Shown here piece by piece: positions 8,936 to 17,795 of a stretch of DNA of 49,536 bases. The notes under the pieces are model-generated. The model was given only the letters and a program-made list of their open reading frames with translations. It searched no databases and was not told the origin of the DNA. Each line of letters opens with the position of its first letter. Position 1 is the first letter of the stretch. The stretch comes from Solirubrobacterales bacterium (GTDB taxonomy: Bacteria > Actinomycetota > Thermoleophilia > Solirubrobacterales > Solirubrobacteraceae), in contig JAFAYV010000073.1 of NCBI GenBank assembly GCA_019240115.1, positions 1 to 49,536 of the forward strand. The letters are read 5' to 3'. Position numbers and translations under genes: made by a program.

Positions 8936-9862
8936 ATGCCCGCCCCCCGGAACTTCGGTCGCGACCGCGCATTGCAGACCCGGATGCTGCTCACGATGCT
9001 CCTGCTCGGGGCCGTGTACGTCGTGCTGATCGCGGTGCTCGTGGCGGCCGGCGCGGGCGCGATCACGGTGGCGGTCATCGCCGGCGCGCTCTTCCTCGTC
9101 CAGTACTTCACCTCCGACAAGCTCGCGCTGGCCTCGATGGGCGCCCGCGAGGTCAGCGCCGAGCAGGCGCCGGGGCTGCACGCGATCCTCCAGCGCCTGT
9201 GCATCCAGGCTGACCTGCCGATGCCGCGCGTCGCGATCGCCGACACCCAGATGCCCAACGCCTTCGCGGTCGGCCGCTCGCCGAGCACCGCGACCGTGTG
9301 CGCGACCACCGGGCTGCTCGAGCTGCTCTCCGAGTCCGAGCTCGAGGGAGTGCTCGCGCACGAGCTGACCCACATCGCCAACCGCGACGTGATGCTGATG
9401 ACGATCGCGAGCTTCTTCGCCTCGATCGCCGCCTTCATCGTCCAGATGGGCTTCCTCTTCGGCGGCGCGCTCGGCGGGGACGACCGCGACGACAGCGGCC
9501 CGAGCGTCATCGTCGTCGTGCTCGTGGCGGGCGTCGTCTACGTCGTGTCCTTCGTGCTGCTGCAGGCGCTCTCGCGCTATCGCGAGTTCGCCGCCGATCG
9601 GGGCTCGGCGATCATCACCGGGCGCCCGAGCGCGCTCAGCTCGGCGCTGATGAAGATCAGCGGCCAGATGGACCAGATCCCGCAGCGCGACCTGCGCGCG
9701 GCGTCGAGCGAGCTCGCTGCCTTCTACATCTTCCCGCCGAAGGCGAAGGAGAGCGTCGCGGCCCTGTTCTCGACCCACCCGCCGCTCGAGAAGCGCCTCG
9801 AGGCGCTCGGGCGCCTGGAGTCCCAGCTGCAGCAGCGGCCCGCCGCCTCCGCGCTGAGCTGA
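8936..9862 (+). CDS. htpX: HtpX-type membrane metalloprotease
   Basis: 308 residues from ATG at 8936. There are two N-terminal membrane segments (MLLTMLLLGAVYVVLIAVLV and AITVAVIAGALFLVQYF), the zinc motif HELTH followed by N-R-D, two more membrane segments around 170-220, and the downstream E-F-A-A-D glutamate motif. HtpX (M48B) degrades misfolded membrane proteins in envelope stress. It precedes PspAB by 10 bases, the usual actinobacterial pairing. Confidence 0.95.
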   Translation: MPAPRNFGRDRALQTRMLLTMLLLGAVYVVLIAVLVAAGAGAITVAVIAGALFLVQYFTSDKLALASMGAREVSAEQAPGLHAILQRLCIQADLPMPRVAIADTQMPNAFAVGRSPSTATVCATTGLLELLSESELEGVLAHELTHIANRDVMLMTIASFFASIAAFIVQMGFLFGGALGGDDRDDSGPSVIVVVLVAGVVYVVSFVLLQALSRYREFAADRGSAIITGRPSALSSALMKISGQMDQIPQRDLRAASSELAAFYIFPPKAKESVAALFSTHPPLEKRLEALGRLESQLQQRPAASALS

Positions 9863-9872
9863 GCGCAGCTGC

Positions 9873-10454
9873 GTGGGCTTCCTCGACGTCCTCACCGGCA
9901 AGCGCAAGCTCGCCGGCCCCGCGCCCGATCGCCTGTTCGCCATCAGCACGGCCGCGGTCACGATGGAGGCGAGCCTGCAGATCGAAAGCCGCGGGGCGGC
10001 GGCGATCGTCTTTCAGTCGCTGGCCACCGCGGACTTCCGCTCGATCGTCGACGACATGGTCCAGGTCGTCCGCGCGACCGCCGCCGACAGCGGCACGACG
10101 ATCGAGACCTCGCGGGACGGCTACGGCTTCAGCTGGCTGATCCTTTGTGGTCAGAGCTTCGACGACCTCGTCGTCGGGATCAACGCGGTCTCGAGCGCGC
10201 TGGAGGGCGGCGGCTACGGCGAGCGGGTCCTGTGCGCGGTGTTCGCCTTTGGCGACGCCGGCGCGAGCGGCGGGCGCGGCCTGTACCTCATCTACAACTA
10301 CAAGCGCGGCGCGTTCTATCCGTTCGTCCCCGCCGGCGCCGGGCAGGAGCGCGACAACGAGCGCGAGCTCGTCCTGCGCGCGCAGCTGGGCCCCGAGCTG
10401 CCCATCGAGGCGCAGCTCTCGCGCTGGTATCCCCTTTGGGGCATCCCGATCTGA
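9873..10454 (+). CDS. pspAB: PspA-associated protein PspAB
   Basis: 193 residues from GTG (MGFLDVLTGKRK). The opening (M-G-F-L-D-x-L-x-G), the D-x-L-F-A-I-S-T-A-A-V-T-M segment and the D-G-Y-G-F-S-W motif match PspAB proteins that accompany htpX in actinobacteria. Its biochemical role is unsettled; by association it belongs to the phage-shock-like membrane stress response. It is read with htpX, and the matching PspA and PspAA genes lie 1.5 kb away on the other strand. Confidence 0.85.
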   Translation: MGFLDVLTGKRKLAGPAPDRLFAISTAAVTMEASLQIESRGAAAIVFQSLATADFRSIVDDMVQVVRATAADSGTTIETSRDGYGFSWLILCGQSFDDLVVGINAVSSALEGGGYGERVLCAVFAFGDAGASGGRGLYLIYNYKRGAFYPFVPAGAGQERDNERELVLRAQLGPELPIEAQLSRWYPLWGIPI

Positions 10455-10596
10455 CCCGAACCGGGGGGTCAAGGCGCCGCCGATCCGTGCGCTACGCTCA
10501 CCGCCTCAGGCTCGCTGGAGCTATGGGCCGAAGCCTGGGGCCGAGCCGCCGGCGAGCCGGCGCCGGGCCGGACGCGGACGACCTCAAGGAGACACC

Positions 10597-11790
10597 TTGC
10601 GCATTCTCATTCTCGGCGGAGACGGCTTCTGCGGGTGGCCCACCTCGCTGCACCTCTCGGCTAGCGGCCACGAGGTCGCGATCGTCGACAACCTGGCGCG
10701 GCGCAACGCCGATGTCGAGCTCGAAGCGCAGTCGCTGACCCCGATCCAGCCGATCGGGACCCGGCTCGAGGCGTGGCGCGAGCTCAGCGGGTCCGAGATC
10801 GCGTTCCATCGCTTCAACGTCGCCGAGAACTACCGCGTCATGCTCGACCTCCTCATCGACTGGCAGCCCGACGCGATCGTGCACTTCGCCGAGCAGCGCG
10901 CCGCTCCCTACTCGATGAAGAGCCCGTGGCACAAGCGCTACACGGTCAACAACAACGTCAACGCGACCCACAACCTGCTGGCCGCCCTCGTGGAGTCCGG
11001 GCTCGACGCTCATATCGTGCATCTGGGGACGATGGGCGTGTACGGCTACGGCACCGCGGGGGTGAAGATCCCCGAGGGGTACCTGCGCGTGCGGATCGAC
11101 ACCGACGAGGGCACCGAGGTCGAGCAGGAGATCCTGTACCCGGTCAACCCGGGCAGCGTCTACCACATGACCAAGACCCAGGATCAGCTCCTGTTCGCGT
11201 TCTACAACCGCAACGACGCGATCCGGATCACCGACCTGCACCAGGGCATCGTCTGGGGCACCCAGACCGCCGAGACCCGGCTCGACGACCGCCTGATCAA
11301 CCGCTTCGACTACGACGGCGACTACGGCACGGTGCTCAACCGCTTCCTCATGCAGGCCGCGGTCGGCTATCCGCTCACCGTCCATGGCACCGGCGGTCAG
11401 ACGCGCGCGTTCATCCACATCCAGGACACCGTCCGCTGCATCCAGCTCGCGATCGAGAACCCACCCGAGCGCGGCGACCGGGTGCGCGTGTTCAACCAGA
11501 TGACCGAGTGTCATCGCGTCCGTGACCTCGCCCAGATCGTCGCGAGCCTCACCGGCGCCGAGATCGACCACGTCGACAACCCGCGCCGGGAGGCGGCCGA
11601 GAACGAGTTGTTCGTCGCCAACGACCATCTGCTCGAGCTCGGCCTTGATCCGATCCGCCTCCAGGACGACCTGCTCTCGGAAGTCACCGAGGTCGCCCAT
11701 CGGTACGCGAGCCGCTGTGACACGCGGAAGATCCCGTGCGTGTCGCGATGGATCCAGCCGGTGGAGTCGCCGGTCGCCCCGACCGCCTGA
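10597..11790 (+). CDS. sqdB: UDP-sulfoquinovose synthase (SQD1-like extended SDR)
   Basis: 397 residues from TTG at 10597, five bases after AAGGAG. The N-terminal NAD motif is GGDGFCGW. The signature parts of SQD1 are present: F-A-E-Q-R-A-A-P-Y-S-M, T-M-G-V-Y-G, the catalytic Y-H-M-T-K, D-L-H-Q-G-I-V-W-G, R-F-D-Y-D-G-D-Y-G-T-V-L-N-R-F, and H-G-T-G-G-Q-T-R-A-F-I-H. The family turns UDP-glucose plus sulfite into UDP-sulfoquinovose, head group of sulfolipid or of sulfonated glycans. No SqdX-type glycosyltransferase is adjacent, so the final product is unknown. It sits between the two halves of the Psp set. Confidence 0.88.
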   Translation: MRILILGGDGFCGWPTSLHLSASGHEVAIVDNLARRNADVELEAQSLTPIQPIGTRLEAWRELSGSEIAFHRFNVAENYRVMLDLLIDWQPDAIVHFAEQRAAPYSMKSPWHKRYTVNNNVNATHNLLAALVESGLDAHIVHLGTMGVYGYGTAGVKIPEGYLRVRIDTDEGTEVEQEILYPVNPGSVYHMTKTQDQLLFAFYNRNDAIRITDLHQGIVWGTQTAETRLDDRLINRFDYDGDYGTVLNRFLMQAAVGYPLTVHGTGGQTRAFIHIQDTVRCIQLAIENPPERGDRVRVFNQMTECHRVRDLAQIVASLTGAEIDHVDNPRREAAENELFVANDHLLELGLDPIRLQDDLLSEVTEVAHRYASRCDTRKIPCVSRWIQPVESPVAPTA

Positions 11791-11798
11791 GCTTCCCC

Positions 11799-11908
11799 GC
11801 CGCAGTCGGTCAGCCCAGCCTGAGTCAGCCCAGCCTGAGCTTGCCCGCCGCAGTCGGTCAGCCCGGTCACCGCGGCGGGTCAGCCCGGTCGCCGCAGTCG
11901 GTCAGCCC
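11799..11908. repeat. compound tandem repeat between convergent sqdB and pspAA
   Basis: Three copies of GCCGCAGTCGGTCAGCCC (11799-11816, 11847-11864, 11891-11908) are interleaved with a 15-bp doublet (CAGCCCAGCCTGAGT, 11811-11840). On the minus strand each copy carries a TGA in the context found at the real pspAA stop (11919-11921), so it resembles repeated copying of that gene's 3' end. Confidence 0.85.
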
Positions 11909-11918
11909 GTCGTCGCGG

Positions 11919-12197
11919 TCAACCCGGGATGAGGCCCTCGCCGTGGAACGCCTCGCTGGCCTGCGCCAGCGACACATCGGGAGGCGGGAGGATGATGTCC
12001 GAACCGGTCAGGTCCTCGTCGGCCAGCGCCCGGCCCTTCCCGCGCACGAGTGCGACCAACTCCCCGAAGACGCGACGGAACTCGGCGTCGTCGCCGGCGT
12101 CGCAGGCGTCCACGGCCGCGTTGTCGAGCCGGTTGAGCTCATCGAGATCGTCATCGGAGACCTCGTACTGGCCCTCCGTGGCGATGCGGACGATCAC
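11919..12197 (-). CDS. pspAA: PspA-associated protein PspAA
   Basis: 92 residues from GTG. The start (MIVRIATEGQYEV) followed by an L-D-E-L-N-x-L-D helix, and the end S-D-I-I-L-P-P-P-D, are characteristic of PspAA, a small partner of actinobacterial PspA. It overlaps the pspA stop by four bases (GTGA), so it is translated with it. Confidence 0.88.
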   Translation of the reverse strand: MIVRIATEGQYEVSDDDLDELNRLDNAAVDACDAGDDAEFRRVFGELVALVRGKGRALADEDLTGSDIILPPPDVSLAQASEAFHGEGLIPG

Positions 12198-12985
12198 GCC
12201 GACTGCCCGGCGGAGCCGCCGCCCGGGGCGGCGGGGCCGGTGCCGGCGCCGAGCGCGCCGTGCGAGCCCGAGCTGCCGCTGCCGAGCTCGGCCTTCATCT
12301 TCGCCAGCTCTGAGTCGACCTCGCTCGTGCTCGAGAGCTGCTTGAGCTGGCGGTCGATGTCGTCCTCGCCGGAGCCGAGCTGCGTCAGGTCCTCGAACGT
12401 CCCGGCCTCCTCGAGCTCGCCGACCGCGTCGGCTCGGGCCTTCATGTTCTCGGTCTTATCGAGCGCCCGCTGCATCGCCAGTCCCACGTCGGCCATCTCC
12501 TCGCCCACGCCGGTCGCCGCCTCGGAGATCTTCACCTGGGCCTCGGCGGCGGAGTACTGGGCCTTGATGACCTCCTTGCGGGAGCGGAACTGCTCGATCT
12601 TGGCGCGCAGCTTCTGCTCGGAGGCCGTCATCTGCTCCTGCTGCTGCTCGAGTTGGGCGACCTGCGAGTCGAGCGACTGCAACTCGGTCTGAGCGACGTT
12701 CTTGCGCTCGAGCGCGACCCGGGCGAGATCCTCGTTGCCCGCCGCCAGCGCCTGGCGAGCCTGGGTGTCGAGCTTGACCACCTGCTGCTGGAGCTTCTCC
12801 TCCTGCAGCTGGAGGCGCTTCTTCGAGGTCACGACGTCGGCGATGCCCTTCTTGACGTTCTGCAGCAGCTCGATCTGCTTCTGGTAGCTGTACTCGAGCG
12901 TCTCGGAGGGGTCCTCGTGGCGATCGAGCAGCTTGGAGATCTTGGCTTTGACGACGGTGGACATGCGCCCGGAAAGCCCCGGCAT
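12194..12985 (-). CDS. pspA: PspA/IM30 family membrane-stress protein
   Basis: 263 residues from ATG at 12985 with AAGGAGG eight to nine bases upstream. Nearly all of it is coiled coil: heptads run from ~20 to ~215, with Gln/Glu-rich stretches. An amphipathic N-terminal part (MSTVVKAKISKLLDRHEDPSE) would touch the membrane. The C-terminal ~35 residues are Gly/Ser-rich and disordered. PspA forms ESCRT-III-like assemblies on damaged membranes. It is in an operon with pspAA. Confidence 0.93.
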   Translation of the reverse strand: MPGLSGRMSTVVKAKISKLLDRHEDPSETLEYSYQKQIELLQNVKKGIADVVTSKKRLQLQEEKLQQQVVKLDTQARQALAAGNEDLARVALERKNVAQTELQSLDSQVAQLEQQQEQMTASEQKLRAKIEQFRSRKEVIKAQYSAAEAQVKISEAATGVGEEMADVGLAMQRALDKTENMKARADAVGELEEAGTFEDLTQLGSGEDDIDRQLKQLSSTSEVDSELAKMKAELGSGSSGSHGALGAGTGPAAPGGGSAGQSA

Positions 12986-13016
12986 CGCATCCTCCTTGGC
13001 TATAGCTGAACTGGCA

Positions 13017-13033
13017 GTGCAAGCGTAGTGCAC
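13017..13033. promoter_or_regulatory. candidate operator upstream of pspA
   Basis: An inverted repeat GTGCA-7 bases-TGCAC lies 30-50 bases upstream of the pspA start, in the region shared with the divergent thioesterase. Position suggests a regulator site; no regulator can be assigned. Confidence 0.3.
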
Positions 13034-13080
13034 GATCCCGGCGTCCGTCGCCGACCAGCAGCGCCTTTACGATCCTCTTC

Positions 13081-13641
13081 ATGAACCCCCGTCCGGTCGC
13101 CGACACCGAGACTCAGCTGGTGCATTTCATGGGTCCCACGGACGCCAACTCCGAGGGTGACGTCCACGGCGGGGTGATCATGAAGCTCGTCGACGAGGCG
13201 GCCGCGCTCGCGGCGATGAAGCACGCCCGCCGTCGCGTGGTGACCGCCGCGATGGACCGGATGACCTTCGTCGTCCCGATCGGCGTCGGCGATCTCGTCA
13301 CCTTCCGCGCCAAGGTCAACGCCGCGTGGCGCAGCTCGATGGAGATCGGCGTCCGCGTCGAGTCCGAGAACCCACTCTCGGGCGAGGTCCGTTACACGAA
13401 CTCGGCCTACGTGACCCTGGTCGCGCTCGACGAGCACGCCCGGCCGGCCCTCGTTGCCCCGGCGCTCGCGCAGAGCGCGCTCGAGCAGCGGCGCATGCGC
13501 GAGGCCGAGCTCCGTCGCGCCAACCGCCTCACCGAGCGCAAGGCGATCCTCGCCGGGCGCGCCGACGATCGCGGTCGACGGGACGGCCCACGCCATCGTG
13601 ATCGGCTGGCGCGGAGAGAGCCGGCGTCGCCCCCGGATTGA
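13081..13641 (+). CDS. acyl-CoA thioesterase, hotdog fold (YciA/BACH type)
   Basis: 186 residues. The core (TDANSEGDVHGGVIMKLVDEAAALAAMKHA) has the hotdog helix with G-G-x-x-M-K-L-x-D-E-x-A; a following V-T-A-A-M-D-R-M-T-F-V-V-P segment and V-x-F-R-A-K-V complete the domain. It hydrolyses acyl-CoA. The last ~40 residues are basic and probably disordered; the family is usually about 160 long. Confidence 0.85.
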   Translation: MNPRPVADTETQLVHFMGPTDANSEGDVHGGVIMKLVDEAAALAAMKHARRRVVTAAMDRMTFVVPIGVGDLVTFRAKVNAAWRSSMEIGVRVESENPLSGEVRYTNSAYVTLVALDEHARPALVAPALAQSALEQRRMREAELRRANRLTERKAILAGRADDRGRRDGPRHRDRLARREPASPPD

Positions 13642-13653
13642 CCGCGAGATCCG

Positions 13654-13687
13654 CCGCGGGAACTGGATGAAGCCCCCGTTCCCGCGG
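13654..13687. terminator. GC-rich inverted repeat after the thioesterase gene
   Basis: Ten-base arms CCGCGGGAAC and GTTCCCGCGG with a 14-base loop, 12 bases past the stop. It lacks a T tract, so it could act as a transcript end or stabiliser rather than a classic intrinsic terminator. Confidence 0.4.
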
Positions 13688-13816
13688 GCATGGCCGATGG
13701 GGCGGTTCTCGCGGGGAGTCCCGCGGATCAGGCGAGCGGCGGCATGCACATCCTCGCAGGATGGTCATAACGGCAGTCGGGTTCGCCGCGGGCGGCGCTC
13801 GCTACTGTCCGCCGCG

Positions 13817-15043
13817 ATGCGCCTGACCGTCATCGTGCACGCCTGGGCGCTGGCACTCGTCGCCGCGTTCGTCCTCGCCGGCTGCGGCGGCGGCGATCAC
13901 TCGTCGAGCGCGTCGCCCACCACCAGCGCCGGCGTCCCGTCGCGGACGCCCGGCGCGGTGCAGAAGCTCGGCTTCCCGGCCCTGGCGACGAAGAACACGA
14001 CCCGCGTCGACGGCGTCGATCCGACCGCCGACGCCGCCGGCGTCGCGCTTGCCGTCTACCCGTCGGCGGCCGCCGGCACTCACCCGCGCGCGGTCGTGCT
14101 CGCCCCCAGCGACAGCTGGCAGGCGTCGATCGCCGCCTCGGCGCTCATGGCCTCCCCGATCGGCGCGCCGCTCCTGCTCTCGGGCCACGACCGACTCCCC
14201 TCGGCGACGGCGACCGCGCTCGACGCCCTGCAGCCGTCCGGATCCAGTCAGGCCGGCGGCGCGCAGGTCATCCGGATCGGCGACGTCCCCTCCCCCAGCG
14301 GCGAGCGCGCCGCCGCGGTGACCGGGCGCGGCCCCTACGCGCTCGCCGCCGGCGTCGACCGCTTCCTCTCGGCGGCGCAGGGCCGGACGAGCCGTGATGT
14401 CGTGATCGCTTCGGCGGATGCTCCCGCCTATGCGATGCCCGCCGCCGGCTGGGCGGCCGAGAGCGGCGACTCGGTCCTGTTCGTCGGCCATCACGGCGTT
14501 CCGCCGGCGACCGCCCAGGCGCTGCGCGCCCACCAGCACCCGAGCATCTACGTGCTCGGGCCGCCCAGCGTCATCTCCAACTCCCTCCTGCGCCAACTGC
14601 GCCGCTTCGGCACGGTCAAGCGCGTCGGCGCGACCGATCCCGCGAGCAACTCGGTCGCGTTCGCGATCTACCGGGACCCGGCCTGCCCCTACGCCCAGCC
14701 GTGCGCGCACGTGCCGGGCAGCTTCGGCTGGGCGATGCGCAGCCCGGGCCACGGCTACGTCCTGCTCAACGCGTCGCGGCCGCTCGACGCGGCGGCAGCG
14801 GCGGCTCTCTCGGGCAGCGGCGACTATGGTCCACAATTGCTCGTGAACGCCCCGTCCGCGCTTCCCAAGCCGGTGCTCAATTTCTTCCTGAACTACGCCA
14901 CCCCCGGGTACACCCAGCAGGGCCCGACCGCCGCGGTCTACAACCACGGCTGGGTGATCGGCGACGCGCGCGCGATCTCGGTGTCCGTCCAGGCGGAGCT
15001 GGACAACCTCCTGCAGGCGGTGCCCGCGAGCGGATCCCGATGA
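13817..15043 (+). CDS. lipoprotein with cell-wall-binding repeats (CWB2-like)
   Basis: 408 residues. The N-terminus is a lipoprotein signal with lipobox LAGC (Cys near 23), followed by a Ser/Thr-rich spacer. The rest has the alternating pattern of CWB2 repeats: VAVYPSA, VVLAPSDSWQASIAASALMASPIGAPLLLS, then a second unit beginning RDVVIASADAP and DSVLFVGHHGVPPATAQAL, then IYVLGPPSVIS. CWB2 units bind wall polymers. It overlaps the next gene (ATGA) and starts a run of four close-packed genes that includes two nucleotide-sugar enzymes, which fits a cell-surface role. Confidence 0.8.
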   Translation: MRLTVIVHAWALALVAAFVLAGCGGGDHSSSASPTTSAGVPSRTPGAVQKLGFPALATKNTTRVDGVDPTADAAGVALAVYPSAAAGTHPRAVVLAPSDSWQASIAASALMASPIGAPLLLSGHDRLPSATATALDALQPSGSSQAGGAQVIRIGDVPSPSGERAAAVTGRGPYALAAGVDRFLSAAQGRTSRDVVIASADAPAYAMPAAGWAAESGDSVLFVGHHGVPPATAQALRAHQHPSIYVLGPPSVISNSLLRQLRRFGTVKRVGATDPASNSVAFAIYRDPACPYAQPCAHVPGSFGWAMRSPGHGYVLLNASRPLDAAAAAALSGSGDYGPQLLVNAPSALPKPVLNFFLNYATPGYTQQGPTAAVYNHGWVIGDARAISVSVQAELDNLLQAVPASGSR

Positions 15044-15330
15044 GCGAGTCCGAGCATCCCGACCGGCTGCACGCCGACCACGAGCCGACGGTGGAGGACG
15101 TGCGCCAGCTGATGGGCGCCTCCACCCCGCACTTCGCGCTCCAGCTGCGCGAGCGCATCCGGACGCTCATCCGAGGGCTGCCCGCCGGCCACCCGGCGCG
15201 CCGCGAGGGTGAGCGCGAGATCGCCCGCCTGAACAAGATCGCGTTCGTCGGCGAGGTTCGCGGTCACGTCGCCGAGAGCGGCCTGCAGCCGTTGCGCAGC
15301 CTCGGCCACGATCGCCAGGACCATCACTAG
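15040..15330 (+). CDS. small conserved-looking protein of unknown function
   Basis: 96 residues, soluble, charged and His-rich at both ends (HPDRLHADHEPTVEDV ... LGHDRQDHH). The middle (APHFALQLRERIRTLI type helix, then REGEREIARLNKIAFVGEVRG) is helical. It overlaps both neighbours (ATGA upstream, TAGTG downstream), strong evidence that it is a translated gene. I cannot name a family. Confidence 0.75.
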   Translation: MSESEHPDRLHADHEPTVEDVRQLMGASTPHFALQLRERIRTLIRGLPAGHPARREGEREIARLNKIAFVGEVRGHVAESGLQPLRSLGHDRQDHH

Positions 15331-16622
15331 TGCCACCCGGGAGTGCTGCGCGCTCGCTGTCGGTGATCGGGCTCGGGCGCGTCGGCCTGCCGCTGGCGCT
15401 GTGCTTCGCCGACCGCGGGCTGCGCGTGCTCGGCATCGATCACGATCCGGCGATCCTCGAGTCGCTGCGCGACGGCCGGATGCCGTTCGCCGAGGCCGGT
15501 ACCCAGGAGCTGCTGCACCGCGTGCGGGCGTCGGGGCGCCTCGAGCTCTCCGACCACGCCGCCGACGCCGCCCGGGCCGATGACATCGTCATCACGATCG
15601 GGACGCCCTCGTTCTCGCACGTCGAGTCCGACCTGCGCCAGGTCCGCGCGGCCGTCGACGACCTGCTGCCGCTCCTGCGTCCCGGCCACGGGCTCATCCT
15701 CCGCTCGACGATCGCGCCGGGCACCACCGACTTCGTCGCCGGTTATCTGGAGAAGCGCCGCGGCCTGCGCGCCGGCCACGAGGTGTACGTCGCGCACGCG
15801 CCCGAGCGCATCGCCGCCGGCAGGTTCCTGACCGAGATCCGCACCCTGCCCTGCATCGTCGGCGGCGTCGGCTCCGCGAGCACCGAGCACGCGGCCGCGC
15901 TGTTCAGCGTCTTCGGGGCGCCGATCGTCCGCACGACGCCGGTCCAGGCCGAGCTGGCGAAGATCTGGACGAACATCCTGCGCTACGCGAGCTTCGCGCT
16001 GCCCAACCTGCTGATGATGGACTGCGAGAGCTACGACGCCAACGTGTTCGAGGTCATCGACCTGATCAACCGCGACTACCCGCGCGGCGGGATAGCGATG
16101 CCGGGCATGACCGCCGGCACCTGCCTGCGCAAGGACTTCGCGTTCTCGGAGGAGCGGTCACACGCCCCGGGCATGTTGCTCGCGGTCTCGCGGGTCAACG
16201 AGGGGGTGCCGCTGTTCCTCGTCGAGGGGATCAAGCGGCGGATCGGCCAGCTCGCCTCGCGCAAGGTCGCCGTCCTCGGCCTGACCTTCAAGCGCGACAC
16301 CGACGACGAGCGCGACTCGCTTTCGCCGAAGCTGATCCGCCTGCTCGAGCGCGAGCTCGCCGACGTCGCGGTCTGCGATCCGCTCGCCCCGACCCCGACG
16401 CAGATGCTCCCCGACGCCGTGCGGGACGCCGACGTCGTCATCGTCGCGACCAACCACTCGACGTTCGAGACCCGCGAGGCGCGGCGGTCGATCGTCGAGC
16501 TCGCCGCCGCCGATTGCTTGCTCGTGGACCCGTGGAACAGCCTCGGCACCGGCCAGGTGTTCCTCTTCGCCGCGGAGTCGCCCGCGCTGGCTCCGTTCGC
16601 CGCCTCGATCGACGCGTCCTAG
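15330..16622 (+). CDS. nucleotide-sugar dehydrogenase (UDP-glucose/UDP-ManNAc dehydrogenase family)
   Basis: 430 residues from GTG. The NAD domain motif is GLGRVGLPLALCFADRG. The middle helices and catalytic cysteine loop are P-G-M-T-A-G-T-C-L-R-K-D-F, and the C-terminal domain has L-G-L-T-F-K-R-D-T-D-D-E-R-D-S. The family oxidises a UDP-hexose C6 alcohol to a uronic acid in two NAD-dependent steps. The substrate could be UDP-Glc, UDP-GlcNAc or UDP-ManNAc. The neighbouring epimerase suggests a dedicated surface sugar. Confidence 0.88.
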   Translation: MPPGSAARSLSVIGLGRVGLPLALCFADRGLRVLGIDHDPAILESLRDGRMPFAEAGTQELLHRVRASGRLELSDHAADAARADDIVITIGTPSFSHVESDLRQVRAAVDDLLPLLRPGHGLILRSTIAPGTTDFVAGYLEKRRGLRAGHEVYVAHAPERIAAGRFLTEIRTLPCIVGGVGSASTEHAAALFSVFGAPIVRTTPVQAELAKIWTNILRYASFALPNLLMMDCESYDANVFEVIDLINRDYPRGGIAMPGMTAGTCLRKDFAFSEERSHAPGMLLAVSRVNEGVPLFLVEGIKRRIGQLASRKVAVLGLTFKRDTDDERDSLSPKLIRLLERELADVAVCDPLAPTPTQMLPDAVRDADVVIVATNHSTFETREARRSIVELAAADCLLVDPWNSLGTGQVFLFAAESPALAPFAASIDAS

Positions 16623-16623
16623 C

Positions 16624-17667
16624 GTGTCCGTGTCCGCAAGTCGTGCGGCACCGGGAGCGCTCACTGGTGGATACCAGGCCAGGACGCAGGTGCGGCGCGC
16701 GCTCGTCACCGGGGGGGCGGGAACGATCGGGTCCGCGGTCGTCCGCCGCCTGCTGCGCGACGGCGACTGGCGGGTCCGCGTCGCCGACCATCGCCCCGCG
16801 CCCGGGTGGATGCGCGACGGATGCGAGCTGGCCACGGGCGACCTGCGCGATCCGGCGGCGGCCGCCCGCGCGGTCGCCGGGACCACCCACGTGATCCACC
16901 TCGCGGCGATCGTCGGCGGGATCGCCAACTTCCACAGGCTGCCGTTCACCCTCACCGAGGTCAACAATGCGCTGACCGGCGCCGTCGTGCACGCCGCCCT
17001 CGATGAGGACGTCGAGCGCTTCACCTACGTCTCCTCCTCGATGGTGTTCGAGCGCGTGGCCACGTTCCCGACGCGCGAGGCCGATCTCGCAGGCTGTCCG
17101 GCGCCGCACTCGGCCTACGGTTTCTCCAAGCTCTCGGGCGAGGTCTACACGCGCGCCGCCCACGATCAGCACGGCCTGCGGTTCACGATCTGCCGCCCGT
17201 TCAACGCCTACGGCCCGGGGGAGCTGCCCGACCGCGACGAGCCGGGCGTCGCGCACGCGGTCCCCGACCTGATCGCCAAGGTGCTCGCCGGCCAGCGTCC
17301 GCTGCAGATCTTCGGATCCGGCGAGCAGACCCGGACGCTGACCCACGTCGACGACATCGCCGACGGGGTCGTGACCGCCACCGGGTCGCCCGCGGGCGAG
17401 AACGAGGACTTCAACATCTCGGCGTCCGAGGAGCGAACCATCGCCGAGATCGCCGAGCTCATCTGGAGCGCGTGCGGCGAGGATCCAGCGCAGTTCGCGC
17501 TCGAGCACCTGCCGACGTTCGCCGTCGACGTGCAGCGCCGGTGGCCCTCGGTGGACAAGGCCCGTCGCCTGCTCGGCTGGGAGGCGCGGATCGACCTGCG
17601 CGACGGCCTGGCCGACACGGTCCGGTGGCTGCGCGCGGCCTCGGGCGCTGGCGTCGCGTCGCGATGA
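16624..17667 (+). CDS. NAD-dependent sugar-nucleotide epimerase/dehydratase
   Basis: 347 residues from GTG at 16624; a second GTG at 16690 gives a start closer to the family norm (MRRALVTGGAGTIGS). Extended SDR features: TGGAGTIG, the D-L-R-D turn, H-L-A-A-I-V-G-G, the S-S-S catalytic strand, the Y-G-F-S-K catalytic pair, and R-P-F-N-A-Y-G-P-G. It lies one base after the dehydrogenase gene and probably acts on its product. Confidence 0.85.
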   Translation: MSVSASRAAPGALTGGYQARTQVRRALVTGGAGTIGSAVVRRLLRDGDWRVRVADHRPAPGWMRDGCELATGDLRDPAAAARAVAGTTHVIHLAAIVGGIANFHRLPFTLTEVNNALTGAVVHAALDEDVERFTYVSSSMVFERVATFPTREADLAGCPAPHSAYGFSKLSGEVYTRAAHDQHGLRFTICRPFNAYGPGELPDRDEPGVAHAVPDLIAKVLAGQRPLQIFGSGEQTRTLTHVDDIADGVVTATGSPAGENEDFNISASEERTIAEIAELIWSACGEDPAQFALEHLPTFAVDVQRRWPSVDKARRLLGWEARIDLRDGLADTVRWLRAASGAGVASR

Positions 17668-17795
17668 GCCCGCCGCGGCGAACGCGCGTATCCATCGGGT
17701 GCAACGGCGCGGCAGCAGGTCGTCCACCCGGAGCTTGCACCAGGTTCCCCCGGCTCATATAACTCCGCGCCTTGGCGATCACACCGCTCCACGGC

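Noticed and set aside
7732-9213. 493-residue plus-strand open frame
   Set aside because: Antisense to lysA, which has clear PLP motifs; the product is low-complexity.
8906-9961. 351-residue minus-strand open frame opposite htpX
   Set aside because: htpX has the HELTH motif and membrane segments; the antisense product is Glu/His/Arg-rich shadow.
10498-11700. 400-residue minus-strand frame opposite sqdB
   Set aside because: The SQD1 motifs are on the plus strand; the antisense reading has none.
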